A DNA stretch of 64,000 nt from Streptomyces cellulosae (GCF_000721105.1 NZ_JOEV01000025.1:62001-126000); one strand, 5' to 3'. Positions 25,316 to 34,484 are shown, counted from the stretch's first letter. A program made the numbers and translations. Notes: generated by a model not told the origin, from the letters alone.

Positions 25316-26588
25316 GTGTACCAGCCGACGGTGTAAGGCGTGTAAGAGACGATTGTGTCGGTCAGGTTCGTCTCCGAGGGATCAACCGGCGGTAGCGTCG
25401 TGAGGGTGCCACTGTCGTCGTTGCCGTCAATGGAGAACCACCCTTGCAGGTCGACGATGAGCTGGATGGTGCCACTGCTGGCGTTGTAGATGCTCACCGC
25501 ACCCTGGTCGCCGGGCTGGGCGATCACCAGGTCGGCGGTAGAGGTGTTCACCTGGAAGTTGTCCACCGACGTGGTGGACGGCATCGGCTGCCCAGTTGGC
25601 CACACGCGTAGGTAGCCGGAGTTCTGCTGTCCAGTGGTAGTCAGGTTGAGCACAGCCGCGCCGAAGGACGTGGGGATACCGTCGTTGCCGGCCACCGTCA
25701 CGCTGATACTGCTGTCGGCCGGGACGGCGGTGGAAGTGCGGGTGTCGAGCAGCCGGTCCTGGACAGCGGTAAAGACCCCGCCACCGGCAGATGCTTGCGT
25801 GAAGAAGCCGTAGACGTCGAGGACCACGTCGACCGACTGAGTGGACGACCCGTTCTTCAGCGTGATCTGGCCGCCTGTGCCTACCGGGATCACCGCGCCC
25901 TGTGACGTGGTGACGCTCTTGTAGTCAACTACGGGCTGCCCCGCCGATCCTCCGGTGGCGTAGCCGTAGAGGGTACCGGCACTGCCGGGGGAGGGAACGG
26001 TGGCGTCGGCGTAGACCGAGCCCTCGCCGGTGATGCCGTCCACACCGTCGACCTGGACGTTCAGCGTCCCGCCGGGCGCGATCTTTGCCTGCGGGGCGCC
26101 GGTGCCGTTCCGTGTGTCGACGAGCCGTGACTGCGTGACCGGAACGTATCCGCCCGGGGAGGTGGCGCCGTCGGCAGAGGTGAAGTATCCATTGACGTTC
26201 ACGATGAGGTCGACGGTGCCACTGGAGTTGTAGACACCGATCTTGCCGTCCGAACCAACTGCGGCGATTGCCGGGTTGCCGGCGTCCGCGCTGCTGGAGA
26301 AGTCGATGACGGATGCCGGGTAGGGCCTGCTGGTGCCGTCGGGCCACATCTCCAGGTAGCTGCCTGACGAGGTGGCGTTTGCCGCGGTGATGTCCAGCGA
26401 CACGGCCGACACCCCGGAACTGGGAACTCCGCCTTGCCCCAATACCGGGAAGGTGTTGGTGGAAGCCGCGCCGAGCGCGGTACTGACGCCGAGAGCCGAA
26501 CATGTGTCGACGAAAAGCAGGACAGCACAGTGAAGAAGACGACGGCCAGGGACAGACGTCTGCGTCTGGTCCGTCTGGGATGCAGCAT
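25303..26588 (-). pseudogene. Secreted RLLDTR-repeat protein, frameshifted at signal peptide
   Basis: The long frame (25303-26442 from a TTG) encodes three beta-rich repeats with the pattern RL(L/V)DTR...GYL.VWP.G...IYN...LIVD(L/V).G(Y/W)F, seen in actinobacterial surface proteins. That frame has no signal. A good start, ATG 26588 with a G-run ribosome site, opens a clear signal peptide (RRTRRRRLSLAVVFF core) in another frame. The two frames would have to join near 26480-26520, where one indel is needed. The first repeat also lacks its RLLDTR box, so an internal deletion is possible. Either a real pseudogene or a sequencing error. Confidence 0.65.
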
Positions 26589-27030
26589 AGAACCCCCCAA
26601 AATTTATGACTCTTCACTAAAATGGCAAAATGTGTCCGATTAGGGTGATCTTAATGATCATGCAAGCAAATGATCTATGATATGCGTCCAAAGGATGCGC
26701 AAAGAAATGTGTAACTGGGCAATATTGCGCACCATGGACGTCATGGAAGCAGTCAAGAAGTAATCACACAAACTGTGTTACGGGCTTTCAGGCCCTGCAG
26801 CGAGGGCGATCAGCTCGCCCGGCGGGCGATGTGCCAGGCCAGCGGTCAGATCCAGCGAGCGGGGGACCAGGGTGCCGGGCACCTCGGGGTCCGTCGCTGC
26901 GTGGCGACCGGGATCCCCCCTCCGGGGCGGCGAGCCGGCGTTTCCTGCCGCGCCACCATGCCCCGTCCTCGGTCTCACCGCTGACGGGGCATGCGGGGGG
27001 CCCGGGGCCCGGCGCGTCACCCGTCCGTGC
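26589..27030. other. Intergenic, AT-rich on the left half
   Basis: Bases about 26595-26780 are markedly richer in A and T than anything else in the window and should hold the promoter of the repeat-protein gene. A small inverted repeat TGATC-TTAAT-GATCA lies at 26646-26660. The right half is normal GC; its minus strand (ending 26778) reads as a protein tail LDLTAGLAHRPPGELIALA with no identified start. Confidence 0.5.
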
Positions 27031-27600
27031 TCATCCCTCCTTGCCGAGAGCGCTGCGAACGGCGTCCCGGGTGCGGTCCATCAGGGCCGCCAGGGGGCCG
27101 ACGGCCAGGTTCTTCGCCGCGGACTCGGTGCCGGGGTGGGGGTGGGTGGGGGCCAGCTTCTCGGCCGTCCTGACCGCCGTCGCCATCGACGCCAGACGGG
27201 CCTTGTCGGCGTGGCGGCGGACGTGGATGAACTCGTAGCGCTCCTCGGCCCGCGCGTGGGCCGACACCTCCGCGCGCAGCGCCCGCAGTTCGGGCAGGAA
27301 CTTGGGGTCGTCGGTGTCCATGCCGTCGAGTCGGGACAGGAGCTCCTTCGCCTCCCGTTCCTCCGTGAGGCGGGCCTCCACGACGGCCGCGCCGCCGGGC
27401 ACCGAGCTCCGGGTGAAGGGGTGGACGATCTCCTCCTCGGCCGTCTCGTGCACGGCGAGCAGCCGGACCAGGCGGCGGAAGGCCGCCCGGCGCTCGTCAC
27501 CGGACGTCCGCTCCACCTCGTCGAAGAGGTTGCGGATGTCGCCGTGCTGGCGCATGAGCAGGGCGACGACGTCCGCGTCGCTCGCGGCGATCCCGGCCAT
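27031..27600 (-). CDS. Hemerythrin-domain protein
   Basis: 189 residues from the ATG at 27600 with AGGAG upstream. The hemerythrin HHE ligands are visible: His19 (RQHGDIRNLFDEVE), His51 and His60 with acidic residues between (HETAEEEIVH), and a later HARAEERYEF helix. Such four-helix bundles hold two irons and bind O2 or NO, or sense iron. The C-terminal 60 residues are a separate helical tail. Its start lies one base after the stop of the ferritin-like gene, so they form an operon. Confidence 0.9.
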   Translation of the reverse strand: MAGIAASDADVVALLMRQHGDIRNLFDEVERTSGDERRAAFRRLVRLLAVHETAEEEIVHPFTRSSVPGGAAVVEARLTEEREAKELLSRLDGMDTDDPKFLPELRALRAEVSAHARAEERYEFIHVRRHADKARLASMATAVRTAEKLAPTHPHPGTESAAKNLAVGPLAALMDRTRDAVRSALGKEG

Positions 27601-27601
27601 G

Positions 27602-28804
27602 TCAGCTCCTCTCCCGGGAGGCGAGGTCGGGGTGCTCGCCCTCGGTCTCGATGCGGTACTCATGCCCGAACATCTCCCGGTGCTGGGCCATCACCTGCTC
27701 GCTGGGCGGCTCCTCGCCGCCGTGGACGGCCTCCTGCATCCGGGTGAACCGCTCGTGCGCGTCCCGGACGTAACCGGTGCCGAGCGTGGTCAAGTCCATC
27801 TGAGTGTCCAGCAGTTCGCGGACGTACGCCTTGTTCGGCTCGAAGGTGAGGACGTTCGGCAGCTCGGGCGCGAGGATCTCCTGCGGTTCCCGGGCGTCAT
27901 GACGGCGCATCAGATCGCAGGCGATTCGCAGGTGTTCGAGCTCCATGTTCAGATGGAGCTCCCAGATCGCCTTCACCTTGGGGTCCGACTCCTGCTCCAT
28001 GAACGAGTGGTAGAGGTAGCACTCGTTGTACTCGTGGTTGACGAGCTGCTCCCACCACGTCTCGCCCGGGTCGACCAGGGACTCGTAGTGGGTGACGTGC
28101 TCCTCCTCGATGAGGGCGATCTCCTGGTAGAGGCGGCGGGCGATGGGCTCCATGTACTGGGGGCCGACGTTCATGTAGAAGTTCATGGTCTGCTGCTCCG
28201 CCGACATGATCGTCAGCGCGTGCAGCCGGGACAGCGGGTTGACCGTCGAGCGGTCGTACGGCTCGCGCACGTTGTCGGCCGGGTGGCGGTGGTGGAACTT
28301 CGTCGGCCGGCCCGGCATCACCTCGGTGAGGTTCTCGACGATGGCGTCCGCCTTGCGGTGCTCGATCATCTCGTAGAGGTTGGCGTACCGGAACAGGTGG
28401 TCGAAATCCTCCAGGACGCCGAACTCGTACGCCTGCTTCAGATACGGGTCGGGCTCGTGGCGGGCGATCCAGCCGGTGAGGTCGACCGCCACCTGCTCGT
28501 AGGCGATGGTGGTCTCCAGGACGGACGCGAGTCCGGGCAGCAGCCAGTTGACCGCCTTCTGCTGCTGTTGCTCGATGTAGCGGACCTCGGCCAGTTGGCG
28601 TTTGACGTCGGGGTCGGGACAGTGGCGGGCGAACTGGTGGCTGAAGAGCACCGCCTCGACCTCGATGCCGTTCATGGTGATGATGCGGCAACGGGTGTAC
28701 GGATCGCTGCGGTCGGGGTCGATCGGTTCGACGTCCAACTCCCGCCAGCTGCGGAGTTGGCGGTCCAGGGGGATTCCTTGGTGCTCAAGGGGATTGAAGC
28801 CCAT
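27602..28804 (-). CDS. Large ferritin-like (diiron) protein of unknown role
   Basis: 400 residues from an ATG with a strong AAGGAGGAG. The protein is mostly helical and rich in Glu, His and Tyr. Candidate metal motifs include EDFDHLFRYANLYEMIEH, EEEHVTHYE and ELEHLRIACD, consistent with one or two ferritin-like four-helix units with ExxH ligands. No signal or membrane segment. It is unlike short ferritins or rubrerythrins (no CxxC rubredoxin part). It is followed at once by the hemerythrin gene, which supports an iron or oxygen related function. Family assignment rests on motif reading only. Confidence 0.7.
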   Translation of the reverse strand: MGFNPLEHQGIPLDRQLRSWRELDVEPIDPDRSDPYTRCRIITMNGIEVEAVLFSHQFARHCPDPDVKRQLAEVRYIEQQQQKAVNWLLPGLASVLETTIAYEQVAVDLTGWIARHEPDPYLKQAYEFGVLEDFDHLFRYANLYEMIEHRKADAIVENLTEVMPGRPTKFHHRHPADNVREPYDRSTVNPLSRLHALTIMSAEQQTMNFYMNVGPQYMEPIARRLYQEIALIEEEHVTHYESLVDPGETWWEQLVNHEYNECYLYHSFMEQESDPKVKAIWELHLNMELEHLRIACDLMRRHDAREPQEILAPELPNVLTFEPNKAYVRELLDTQMDLTTLGTGYVRDAHERFTRMQEAVHGGEEPPSEQVMAQHREMFGHEYRIETEGEHPDLASRERS

Positions 28805-29051
28805 GGTGGTCTCCTCCTTGGCGACGGCCGGAAGGTGCGTACTGGGTACTGGGCTGAGTCGTCCCCGAGTACCCCGGCCCGCCCGCTCCGAAAAGCCGGG
28901 CGCGGGGTCAGGAGCGGCATCACGCCACCGGCACGGACCTGTCCCTGGCTTCCCGCGTGCCCGGGGTACACGGGTTTCCGGCGTGCGTGTGCGCGGCTGC
29001 CCGGGTGCCTCAGGGTGAGCGGCGTATCCCGGGACGAGCGGCGTGCTCGGG

Positions 29052-29178
29052 GTGTCCGACGTACCCGGCGTCCACCGGGTCCCGGCTTGCCCGGGTGTCC
29101 GATGTACCCGGCGTCCACCGGGTCCGGCTTGCCCGGGTGTCCGATGCACCCGGCGTCCACCAGGTTTCCAGCGTGCCC
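29052..29178. repeat. 42-43-bp tandem repeat
   Basis: Three units beginning GTGTCCGA at 29052, 29095 and 29137, each containing TACCCGGCGTCCACC or a one-base variant. They fill the 441-base gap (28805-29245) between two helical-protein genes, where I see no gene. Open frames through this gap come from the repeats. Confidence 0.85.
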
Positions 29179-29245
29179 GGGGTGCGCCGGGTTCCCGGCG
29201 GGACCGGTGTGCATCACTTGCCCGGGGTGCTCGGCCCTGCATGGT

Positions 29246-29791
29246 TCAGGAGTGCGACTCCTGGGGTGCGGGCCGGTCGGCGGTCTGCCGGAAGGTCTGC
29301 TTGATCTGGCGCAGACGCAGCTCCTCCAGCGTGTCCAGCTGCCGCTGGGCACGTTCGAGGAGGGCGTCGAGGTGTCCCGGGTCGAGGCGCGGGTCGGCGC
29401 CGGTCAGCCGGTGCAGGGTCCGCCAGCCGGCCGCCTTTCCCTCCACGCCCAGGCGCAGCAGCTCCAGCTCCAGCATGGCGGAGAGCGGTGAGCGGCGGAC
29501 GAGCCGGCCGTTGGCCTTGAGCCGACCCGCCCTCTCCGCCAGACGGCCCGCGACGATCTTGTAGCGGCGTACGGGCACCTCCAACGACCGCATGATCGTC
29601 AGCAGGCTCGCCCGGTCCTCGGCTATCTCGTCGGCGACCGGCCGCACGGCGTCGGCGAGGGCCGGGTCCCGCTCCGCCTCCGCCTCGGCCAGTAGCCTTG
29701 CCCGGTCCACGGCGAGCGTGGCTCCGGCGAGGTGATCGTTGAGGTAGATGCCGAGCAGGTCGGTGTCGGTTTGGTACGGGCGATCATGCAT
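29246..29791 (-). CDS. Uncharacterised helical protein, possibly ferritin-like
   Basis: 181 residues, almost entirely helical, no signal. Start: ATG 29791 with GGAAGGGAG upstream; the longer frame above it is driven by repeat DNA. Segments LGIYLNDHLAGATLAVDRA and DEIAEDRASLLTIMRSLEV resemble paired helices of small ferritin-like proteins, but the metal ligands are not convincing. It lies upstream of the ferritin-like and hemerythrin genes on the same strand and may belong to the same set. Confidence 0.75.
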   Translation of the reverse strand: MHDRPYQTDTDLLGIYLNDHLAGATLAVDRARLLAEAEAERDPALADAVRPVADEIAEDRASLLTIMRSLEVPVRRYKIVAGRLAERAGRLKANGRLVRRSPLSAMLELELLRLGVEGKAAGWRTLHRLTGADPRLDPGHLDALLERAQRQLDTLEELRLRQIKQTFRQTADRPAPQESHS

Positions 29792-30610
29792 CGGGCCGCT
29801 CCCTTCCGGGGTCGAGGTCCGTGTCCGGCCGACTACGTGTGAGTGGGGATGGGGGTGGGGCGCGGTGTCGAGTACCCCGAGGAGACCTGTCACACTCCGC
29901 GGCGCGGTGGGCTGGGCCTTCTGGTACACCGGGCGGCGCGTCTGACGGGCACGGGTGCGGGGGGAACCGTTCGGCCGTGTGGGGGCCTCCGGCGGGTGCG
30001 CACGGGCACTCGTCCGTGCCCGTCCCGCTTCCACGTCCGGCCCGAGTCCCCCTCCCGTCCAGCTCCTGCGCCGGATCCGGTCTCCCTCCCGTCCAGTTCC
30101 TGCGCCGGATCCGGTCTCCCTCCCGTCCAGTTCCTGCGCCGGATCCGGTCTCCCTCCCGTCCCGCTTCCACGTCCGGCCCGAGTCTCCTTCCCGTCCAGC
30201 TCCTGCGCCGGATCCGGTCCCGCTCCGGGGCTGGTGCCTGATCCTGCCCCCGCGCCGGGTCCCCGCTCCCGCTCCGGGGTGTGGGCCCGGTCCCGTCCCG
30301 GCTGGGGTCCCGGCCCCGTCCAGGTTCCAGGTCCCGGCCCCCGGTACACGGCCCGCGGCCGGCTCCCGGTCCGGCACCCGATCCCCTTCCTGCTCCCGGA
30401 GCTGGTCCCGGATGTGGTCCCTGCCCGGGGCCTCGCGCCCCGCCTTGATCGTCAGTGCTCGGAGTTGAGATAGTCCTCGCCCGCCTCGGCGACGCCACAG
30501 CGGACGCGGCCTCGGCCGGGAAACGGCTCGACGCCCGAACCCGGCAACCCCCACCGCGTCGGCAGCGACCAGATGAGTGAAATCCCGTCCCCCACAAAGG
30601 GAGTTCACTC
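29792..30610. other. Long repeat-rich intergenic region
   Basis: 819 bases without a credible gene. Several long overlapping frames on both strands are artefacts of the 34/35-bp repeat block at 30021-30226. It must contain the divergent promoters of the 29791 gene (leftward) and the protease gene (rightward). Confidence 0.6.
30021..30226. repeat. Mosaic of 34- and 35-bp repeats
   Basis: Two unit types alternate. Block A (35 bp, starts CGTCCCGCTTCCACGTCCGG) lies at 30021 and 30158. Block B (34 bp, starts CGTCCAG and contains CTGCGCCGGATCCGG) lies at 30056, 30090, 30124 and 30193. The order is A-B-B-B-A-B. No spacer uniqueness as in CRISPR. Confidence 0.9.
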
Positions 30611-31510
30611 ATGCGCACTCATCTCGCGCGTCTGGTCGCCGTCGTGGTCGCCGTCCTGGCCGTCCTGGCGGCGGCACCCGGCTCGGCGGCCTCGGCCGCG
30701 TCGGCGGCACTCACGCAACCCACGGCATCCACGGCTACCACGGCGCGGGCCGCCGACGACTGGAACCCGCCCGCCGAGCTGGCCCAGCCGCTGAACGAGG
30801 TCTGGAACCACGTCCAGTCGACCTACCCGGACCTCTACGGCTTCCGCAACTACGGTTGGGACCAGGTCATGGCCAACAAGGGAAGTATCAACTACTGCGT
30901 CCGCTGGGACTCCGACGCCCCGGTCTCCGCGGCCCTGCGGGACCGGGTCCACGCCGCGCTGAGGACACAGTTCGCCAAGTGGGCGGCCGCCATGGTCGAG
31001 GGCGGCAAGGGCCACAACGCCTGGCCCTACACCAGCGTGCCCGTCAACGTCGTCGGCTGGGCGGTGAAGGACCGCTCGACCCTGCAGTGGACCGACAACT
31101 CGGTCGACATCTACGCCGGGAACCTCGATGGCGGCGGCGCCCCGCAGTGTGCGCCCGACTGCGGCCGCTTCTTCCACCAGGACGGCAACTACTCGAGGTG
31201 CCCGGGCGGCGCGGCCCGTCACTACGACCAGTCGCTGTGGCTGACGAAGGGCTTCCAGGGCGGCGCGGGCGGCGACTGGGGACAGCGCGTCGGCCAGGAG
31301 TACTTCACCGGCGCGCTGGACCAGGAGAACATCCACATCTACCTGCACGAGGTCGGCCACACCTTCGGCCTCGACGACTTCTACGACTGGACCCCGACCG
31401 GCCAGTGCTGCTTCCTGATGAAGGCGGGCAGCGCCACCCGGATCACGGAGTTCGACACGTGGATGCTCCGCGACTTCTGGCGCCACCTCAAGAGCCGTTA
31501 CGGTCTCTGA
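30611..31510 (+). CDS. Secreted zinc metalloprotease
   Basis: 299 residues from an ATG with AAAGGGAG upstream. Residues 1-47 are a long Ala-rich signal. The zinc motif is HEVGHTFGLDD (246-256), which fits HExxHxxGxxD with Asp256 as a possible third ligand, as in snapalysin-type Streptomyces proteases; a later FLMKAGS may be the Met-turn. Several cysteines (C96, C180, C184, C197, C266, C267) suggest disulfides, as expected for an extracellular enzyme. It stands alone, with a regulator on the other strand 280 bp downstream. Confidence 0.85.
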   Translation: MRTHLARLVAVVVAVLAVLAAAPGSAASAASAALTQPTASTATTARAADDWNPPAELAQPLNEVWNHVQSTYPDLYGFRNYGWDQVMANKGSINYCVRWDSDAPVSAALRDRVHAALRTQFAKWAAAMVEGGKGHNAWPYTSVPVNVVGWAVKDRSTLQWTDNSVDIYAGNLDGGGAPQCAPDCGRFFHQDGNYSRCPGGAARHYDQSLWLTKGFQGGAGGDWGQRVGQEYFTGALDQENIHIYLHEVGHTFGLDDFYDWTPTGQCCFLMKAGSATRITEFDTWMLRDFWRHLKSRYGL

Positions 31511-31526
31511 CCTCGGGCAATGAAGC

Positions 31527-31716
31527 GGACGGGCCTTCGCCGGCGATGCGCGCCAGTGGGTGATGGCCGCGCCGCAGGTGTTCGACCGGCGGGACGAGGA
31601 CGGTGTGGTCGTCCCGCTGGACGCTAAGCCCCGCGGCAGAGCACCACACGGCCGCCGTGCGGGAAGCCGCCGGTGGGTGCCCGGCCGCCGCGACCGCCCT
31701 CGACGAGACCGGCTGA
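31527..31716 (+). pseudogene. Broken P450-type ferredoxin gene
   Basis: Frame one reads GDARQWVMAAPQVFDRRDEDG, which is the middle of a small 3Fe-4S ferredoxin of the kind that serves cytochrome P450s (normally GAGQCVMAAP). A cysteine codon has become Trp. From 31639 a second frame reads HTAAVREAAGGCPAAAT and stops at 31716, the usual cluster-ligand end (CPAAAI). Two frames plus the missing Cys and missing start show a decayed gene. No P450 gene adjoins. Confidence 0.75.
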
Positions 31717-31791
31717 GCGGGCTGAGCCGTCCGGCCCGCCGTACGCTCCGCGGGCCCGGACGGTGGCGTAGGTCTGCGAGGGGCCGACCGG

Positions 31792-32631
31792 CTAGCCGAC
31801 CATGATCTGGGTGCCCAGTACGGCGAGCAGTTCCAGCCGCTCGGCGTCCTCGGTGCCCGGCTCGGCCGTGTAGACCAGAAGGTGCAGGTCGCTGCCCGCC
31901 ACGCGGAGCACGTCGCAGTCCAGGGTCAGCGTACCCACGTGCGGGTGCTCGATCGTCTTGCGGGAGGACTCGAGCCGGCCGACGACGCCCGCGTCCCACA
32001 GCTCGGCGAACCGTTCGCTGGAGGCCCGCAACTCCGTGATGAGTCGCTGTAGTTGCCGGTCGGCGGGATATCGGGCGGCGGTGGCGCGCAGTTCCGCGAC
32101 CATGCCGGTCTCGAAGTCCCGCCGCTCCTGCGGAGTGTGCCGGACACGGGTCGGCGCGCCCGTGAAGTTGCGCCACACACCGTTGCGTTCGAAGCCGCGC
32201 AAGCCGGACGCGTCGCCCATCAGCGCCGCGTACATCGGATTGGCCAGCAGCAGCGTCATGGCCGCGTCGGAGACCCCGACGGGCGTGTCGACCAGCCGGT
32301 CCAGCAGCCGTTGAAGACTGGGCGTGAGATACGCGGGCACGGTTTCCGGGCCCGGTGGGACCAGCCCGGCCAGCCGGAACAGGTGCGCGCGCTCTTCCCC
32401 CGACAGCCGCAGCGCCCGGCCCAGCGCTTCGACGACCTGCCCGGACGGGTTCGCCGCCCGCCCTTGTTCGAGGCGGGTGACGTAGTCGACGGAGATCCCG
32501 GCCAGCAGGGCCAGTTCCTCGCGCCGCAGCCCGGCCGCGCGCCGGTGGCCGCCGGTGGGCAGCCCGGCCGTACCGGGGGAGACGCGGTCGCGCCAGCGCC
32601 GCAGCGCCTGTCCGAGTTCCGTCGTCGTCAT
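31792..32631 (-). CDS. XRE-type regulator with MmyB-like ligand domain
   Basis: 279 residues. An N-terminal helix-turn-helix (about 30-65: LRREELALLAGISVDYVTRLEQGR) is followed by a C-terminal domain with the MmyB/PAS-like pattern (LLANPMYAALMGD, RTHRNF-like NFTGAPTRVRH, and HPHVGTLTLDCDVL), which in this family binds fatty-acid-like ligands. The ATG at 32631 is chosen because the extension has no ribosome site. It is divergent from an SDR gene with 101 bp between, and in this family such a regulator normally controls the adjacent dehydrogenase. Confidence 0.92.
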   Translation of the reverse strand: MTTTELGQALRRWRDRVSPGTAGLPTGGHRRAAGLRREELALLAGISVDYVTRLEQGRAANPSGQVVEALGRALRLSGEERAHLFRLAGLVPPGPETVPAYLTPSLQRLLDRLVDTPVGVSDAAMTLLLANPMYAALMGDASGLRGFERNGVWRNFTGAPTRVRHTPQERRDFETGMVAELRATAARYPADRQLQRLITELRASSERFAELWDAGVVGRLESSRKTIEHPHVGTLTLDCDVLRVAGSDLHLLVYTAEPGTEDAERLELLAVLGTQIMVG

Positions 32632-32732
32632 GGCCCCAGTGAACACCGTCCGCCGGGCGGGTGCCTGGTACCCGCAGTCCCAGGAAGAAGGGTCATCTGG
32701 CTGACCGGCCCGGTGGGCCCGAGTCTGGAGGC

Positions 32733-33440
32733 ATGACGACAACACTGATCACCGGAGCGAACAAGGGTCTCGGTTTCGAGACCGCCCGACGCCTCGTCGC
32801 GGCGGGCCACACCGTCTACGTCGGCAGCCGCGACGCCGACCGCGGACGCCGGGCCGCCGAACGGCTCGGCGCCCGCTTCGTCCTGCTCGACGTCACCGAC
32901 GACGCCTCCGTCGAAGCCGCGGCGAAGACCGTCGAGACCGACGGCGGACTCGACGTCCTGGTCAACAACGCCGGAATCGAGGCGAGGGGAGAGGGCAACA
33001 CCGTGGTCGGCGCCGCGGACGTGACCGCCGACCAGATGCGGACGGTGTTCGACACGAATGTCTTCGGCCTGGTCCGCGTCACCCACGCGTTCCTGCCGCT
33101 GCTGGAGCGCTCGGCCGCGCCGGTCGTGGTCAACGTCAGCAGCGGCCTGGCCTCGCTGACCGCGCTCAGCGACGCGTCCCACCCGGCACACTTCTACCCG
33201 GGCGTCGCCTATCCGGCGTCGAAGACGGCGGTCAACGCGGTCACCGTGCAGTACGCGAAGGCGTTCCCCGGCATGCGGATCAACGCCGTGGAGCCCGGCT
33301 ACACCGCGACGGACCTCAACGGGAACACGGGCACGCAGACCGTCGAGGAGGGCGCCGAGATCATCGTACGGATGGCCCAGGTGGCCCCTGACGGTCCGAC
33401 CGGCGGCTACTTCGACGCCGAGGGCCCGCTGGCCTGGTAG
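32733..33440 (+). CDS. SDR-family oxidoreductase
   Basis: 235 residues of the classical short-chain dehydrogenase fold. The nucleotide-binding motif is TGANKGLG (7-14), NNAG follows strand 4, the catalytic Ser lies in NVSSG and the catalytic pair is YPASK. The Arg-containing SRDADRG after strand 2 suggests NADPH. The ATG has GGAGG just before it. Divergent from the XRE regulator, which probably represses it. The substrate is unknown. Confidence 0.93.
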   Translation: MTTTLITGANKGLGFETARRLVAAGHTVYVGSRDADRGRRAAERLGARFVLLDVTDDASVEAAAKTVETDGGLDVLVNNAGIEARGEGNTVVGAADVTADQMRTVFDTNVFGLVRVTHAFLPLLERSAAPVVVNVSSGLASLTALSDASHPAHFYPGVAYPASKTAVNAVTVQYAKAFPGMRINAVEPGYTATDLNGNTGTQTVEEGAEIIVRMAQVAPDGPTGGYFDAEGPLAW

Positions 33441-33631
33441 GGAACACTGACCGCCGCGAACAGGGTGCCTTCGTAGCGGGCCGACGGAGGCCGTCGCGGC
33501 CCAGCCCGACCAGGTGGTCCGGCCAGCCGGTCGGCTTCGGGTGTCGGTGACGCGGCGGCTCGCCGGGGGCAGGGCGGCCCGCTCGGCTCCCGGGAAGCCT
33601 CGTGTCAGAGCCACCCCCTATTCTTCCCGGC

Positions 33632-34462
33632 ATGACAGATGACCTGCTCGATCACGCCAGGCCCGGGCCGCTCACCCGTCTGCGGACCGAGCAGTTGGCG
33701 CTGACGGACGGACTGCCGGACGACCCGGTCGGTGTCTGCGCGGCGGTTCGCAGCCTGTTCATCCAGCCCTTCGACGCTCTCCCGCTCGGTGTCCCGGAGG
33801 CCCGGATCGCGGAGAAGGACATCCGCCCGGTGAGCGAGCTGATCGACGCGCTGACGGCGCTGGACCCCGCCCCACTGCACCGGCCCCGGATGCCGCACAA
33901 GCGGGTGGTGGGCAGCTGCCGTCACTTCGCCACGCTGGCCTGTGCGTTGCTGCGCGCGCGGGGGACACCTTCCCGGGCCCGCTGCGGCTTCGGCACCTAT
34001 TTCGTGGCGGGCCGCGGGGTCGACCACTGGATCACCGAGTACTGGAAGGACGACGAGCGGCGCTGGGTGCGCGTCGACACCGAACATCTGGACAAGGACT
34101 ACGTGAAGCGGCCCGAGGACCTGGCGCCGGGCGAGTTCCTCACCGGCGGCGAAGCATGGCAGCGCTACCGCCAAGGTCTGGTCGACCCGCGGATGTTCGG
34201 AGTCGCCGGTACCGAACACGCCTGGGGGCCCCACGAGATCAGCGGCAACACTGTGCGCGACCTCGCCGCGCTGGGCAAGAGGGAGATGCTGCCCTGGGAC
34301 GAGTGGGGGCGGATGACCGAGGCCTACCAGGGCGGAACCGGGCCGGAGTACGACGCCCTCATGGACCACGTCGCCGAGACCTGCGCCGCCGGGGAACCGG
34401 CAGCGCTCAGGCGCCTGTTCGGCCACGACGACCTACGGGTGCCGGCGGACCTGACCGGCTGA
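33632..34462 (+). CDS. Transglutaminase-like domain protein
   Basis: 276 residues with the papain-like transglutaminase core: Cys96 in GSCRHFA, His132 in VDHWITEYW and Asp149 in RVDTE, the correct order and spacing for the catalytic triad. No signal peptide, so a cytoplasmic protease- or amidase-like enzyme. The ATG at 33632 gives the best N-terminus; an upstream GTG/ATG is unlikely. It is convergent with the CoA-transferase gene, with 22 bases between the stops. Confidence 0.85.
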   Translation: MTDDLLDHARPGPLTRLRTEQLALTDGLPDDPVGVCAAVRSLFIQPFDALPLGVPEARIAEKDIRPVSELIDALTALDPAPLHRPRMPHKRVVGSCRHFATLACALLRARGTPSRARCGFGTYFVAGRGVDHWITEYWKDDERRWVRVDTEHLDKDYVKRPEDLAPGEFLTGGEAWQRYRQGLVDPRMFGVAGTEHAWGPHEISGNTVRDLAALGKREMLPWDEWGRMTEAYQGGTGPEYDALMDHVAETCAAGEPAALRRLFGHDDLRVPADLTG

Positions 34463-34484
34463 CCGGGTCCGTCGCGGGAAGCGC

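Noticed and set aside
28805..29245. N-terminal extension of the ferritin-like protein (frame open to 29242)
   Set aside because: The extension is repeat-encoded; the ATG at 28804 has a strong AAGGAGGAG.
30021..30226. CRISPR-like spacing of repeats
   Set aside because: The units abut each other and there are no unique spacers, no leader and no cas genes in the window.
29784..30618. Overlapping long frames rich in Gly, Arg, Asp and Thr
   Set aside because: Created by the 34/35-bp repeat block; no start site or known domain.
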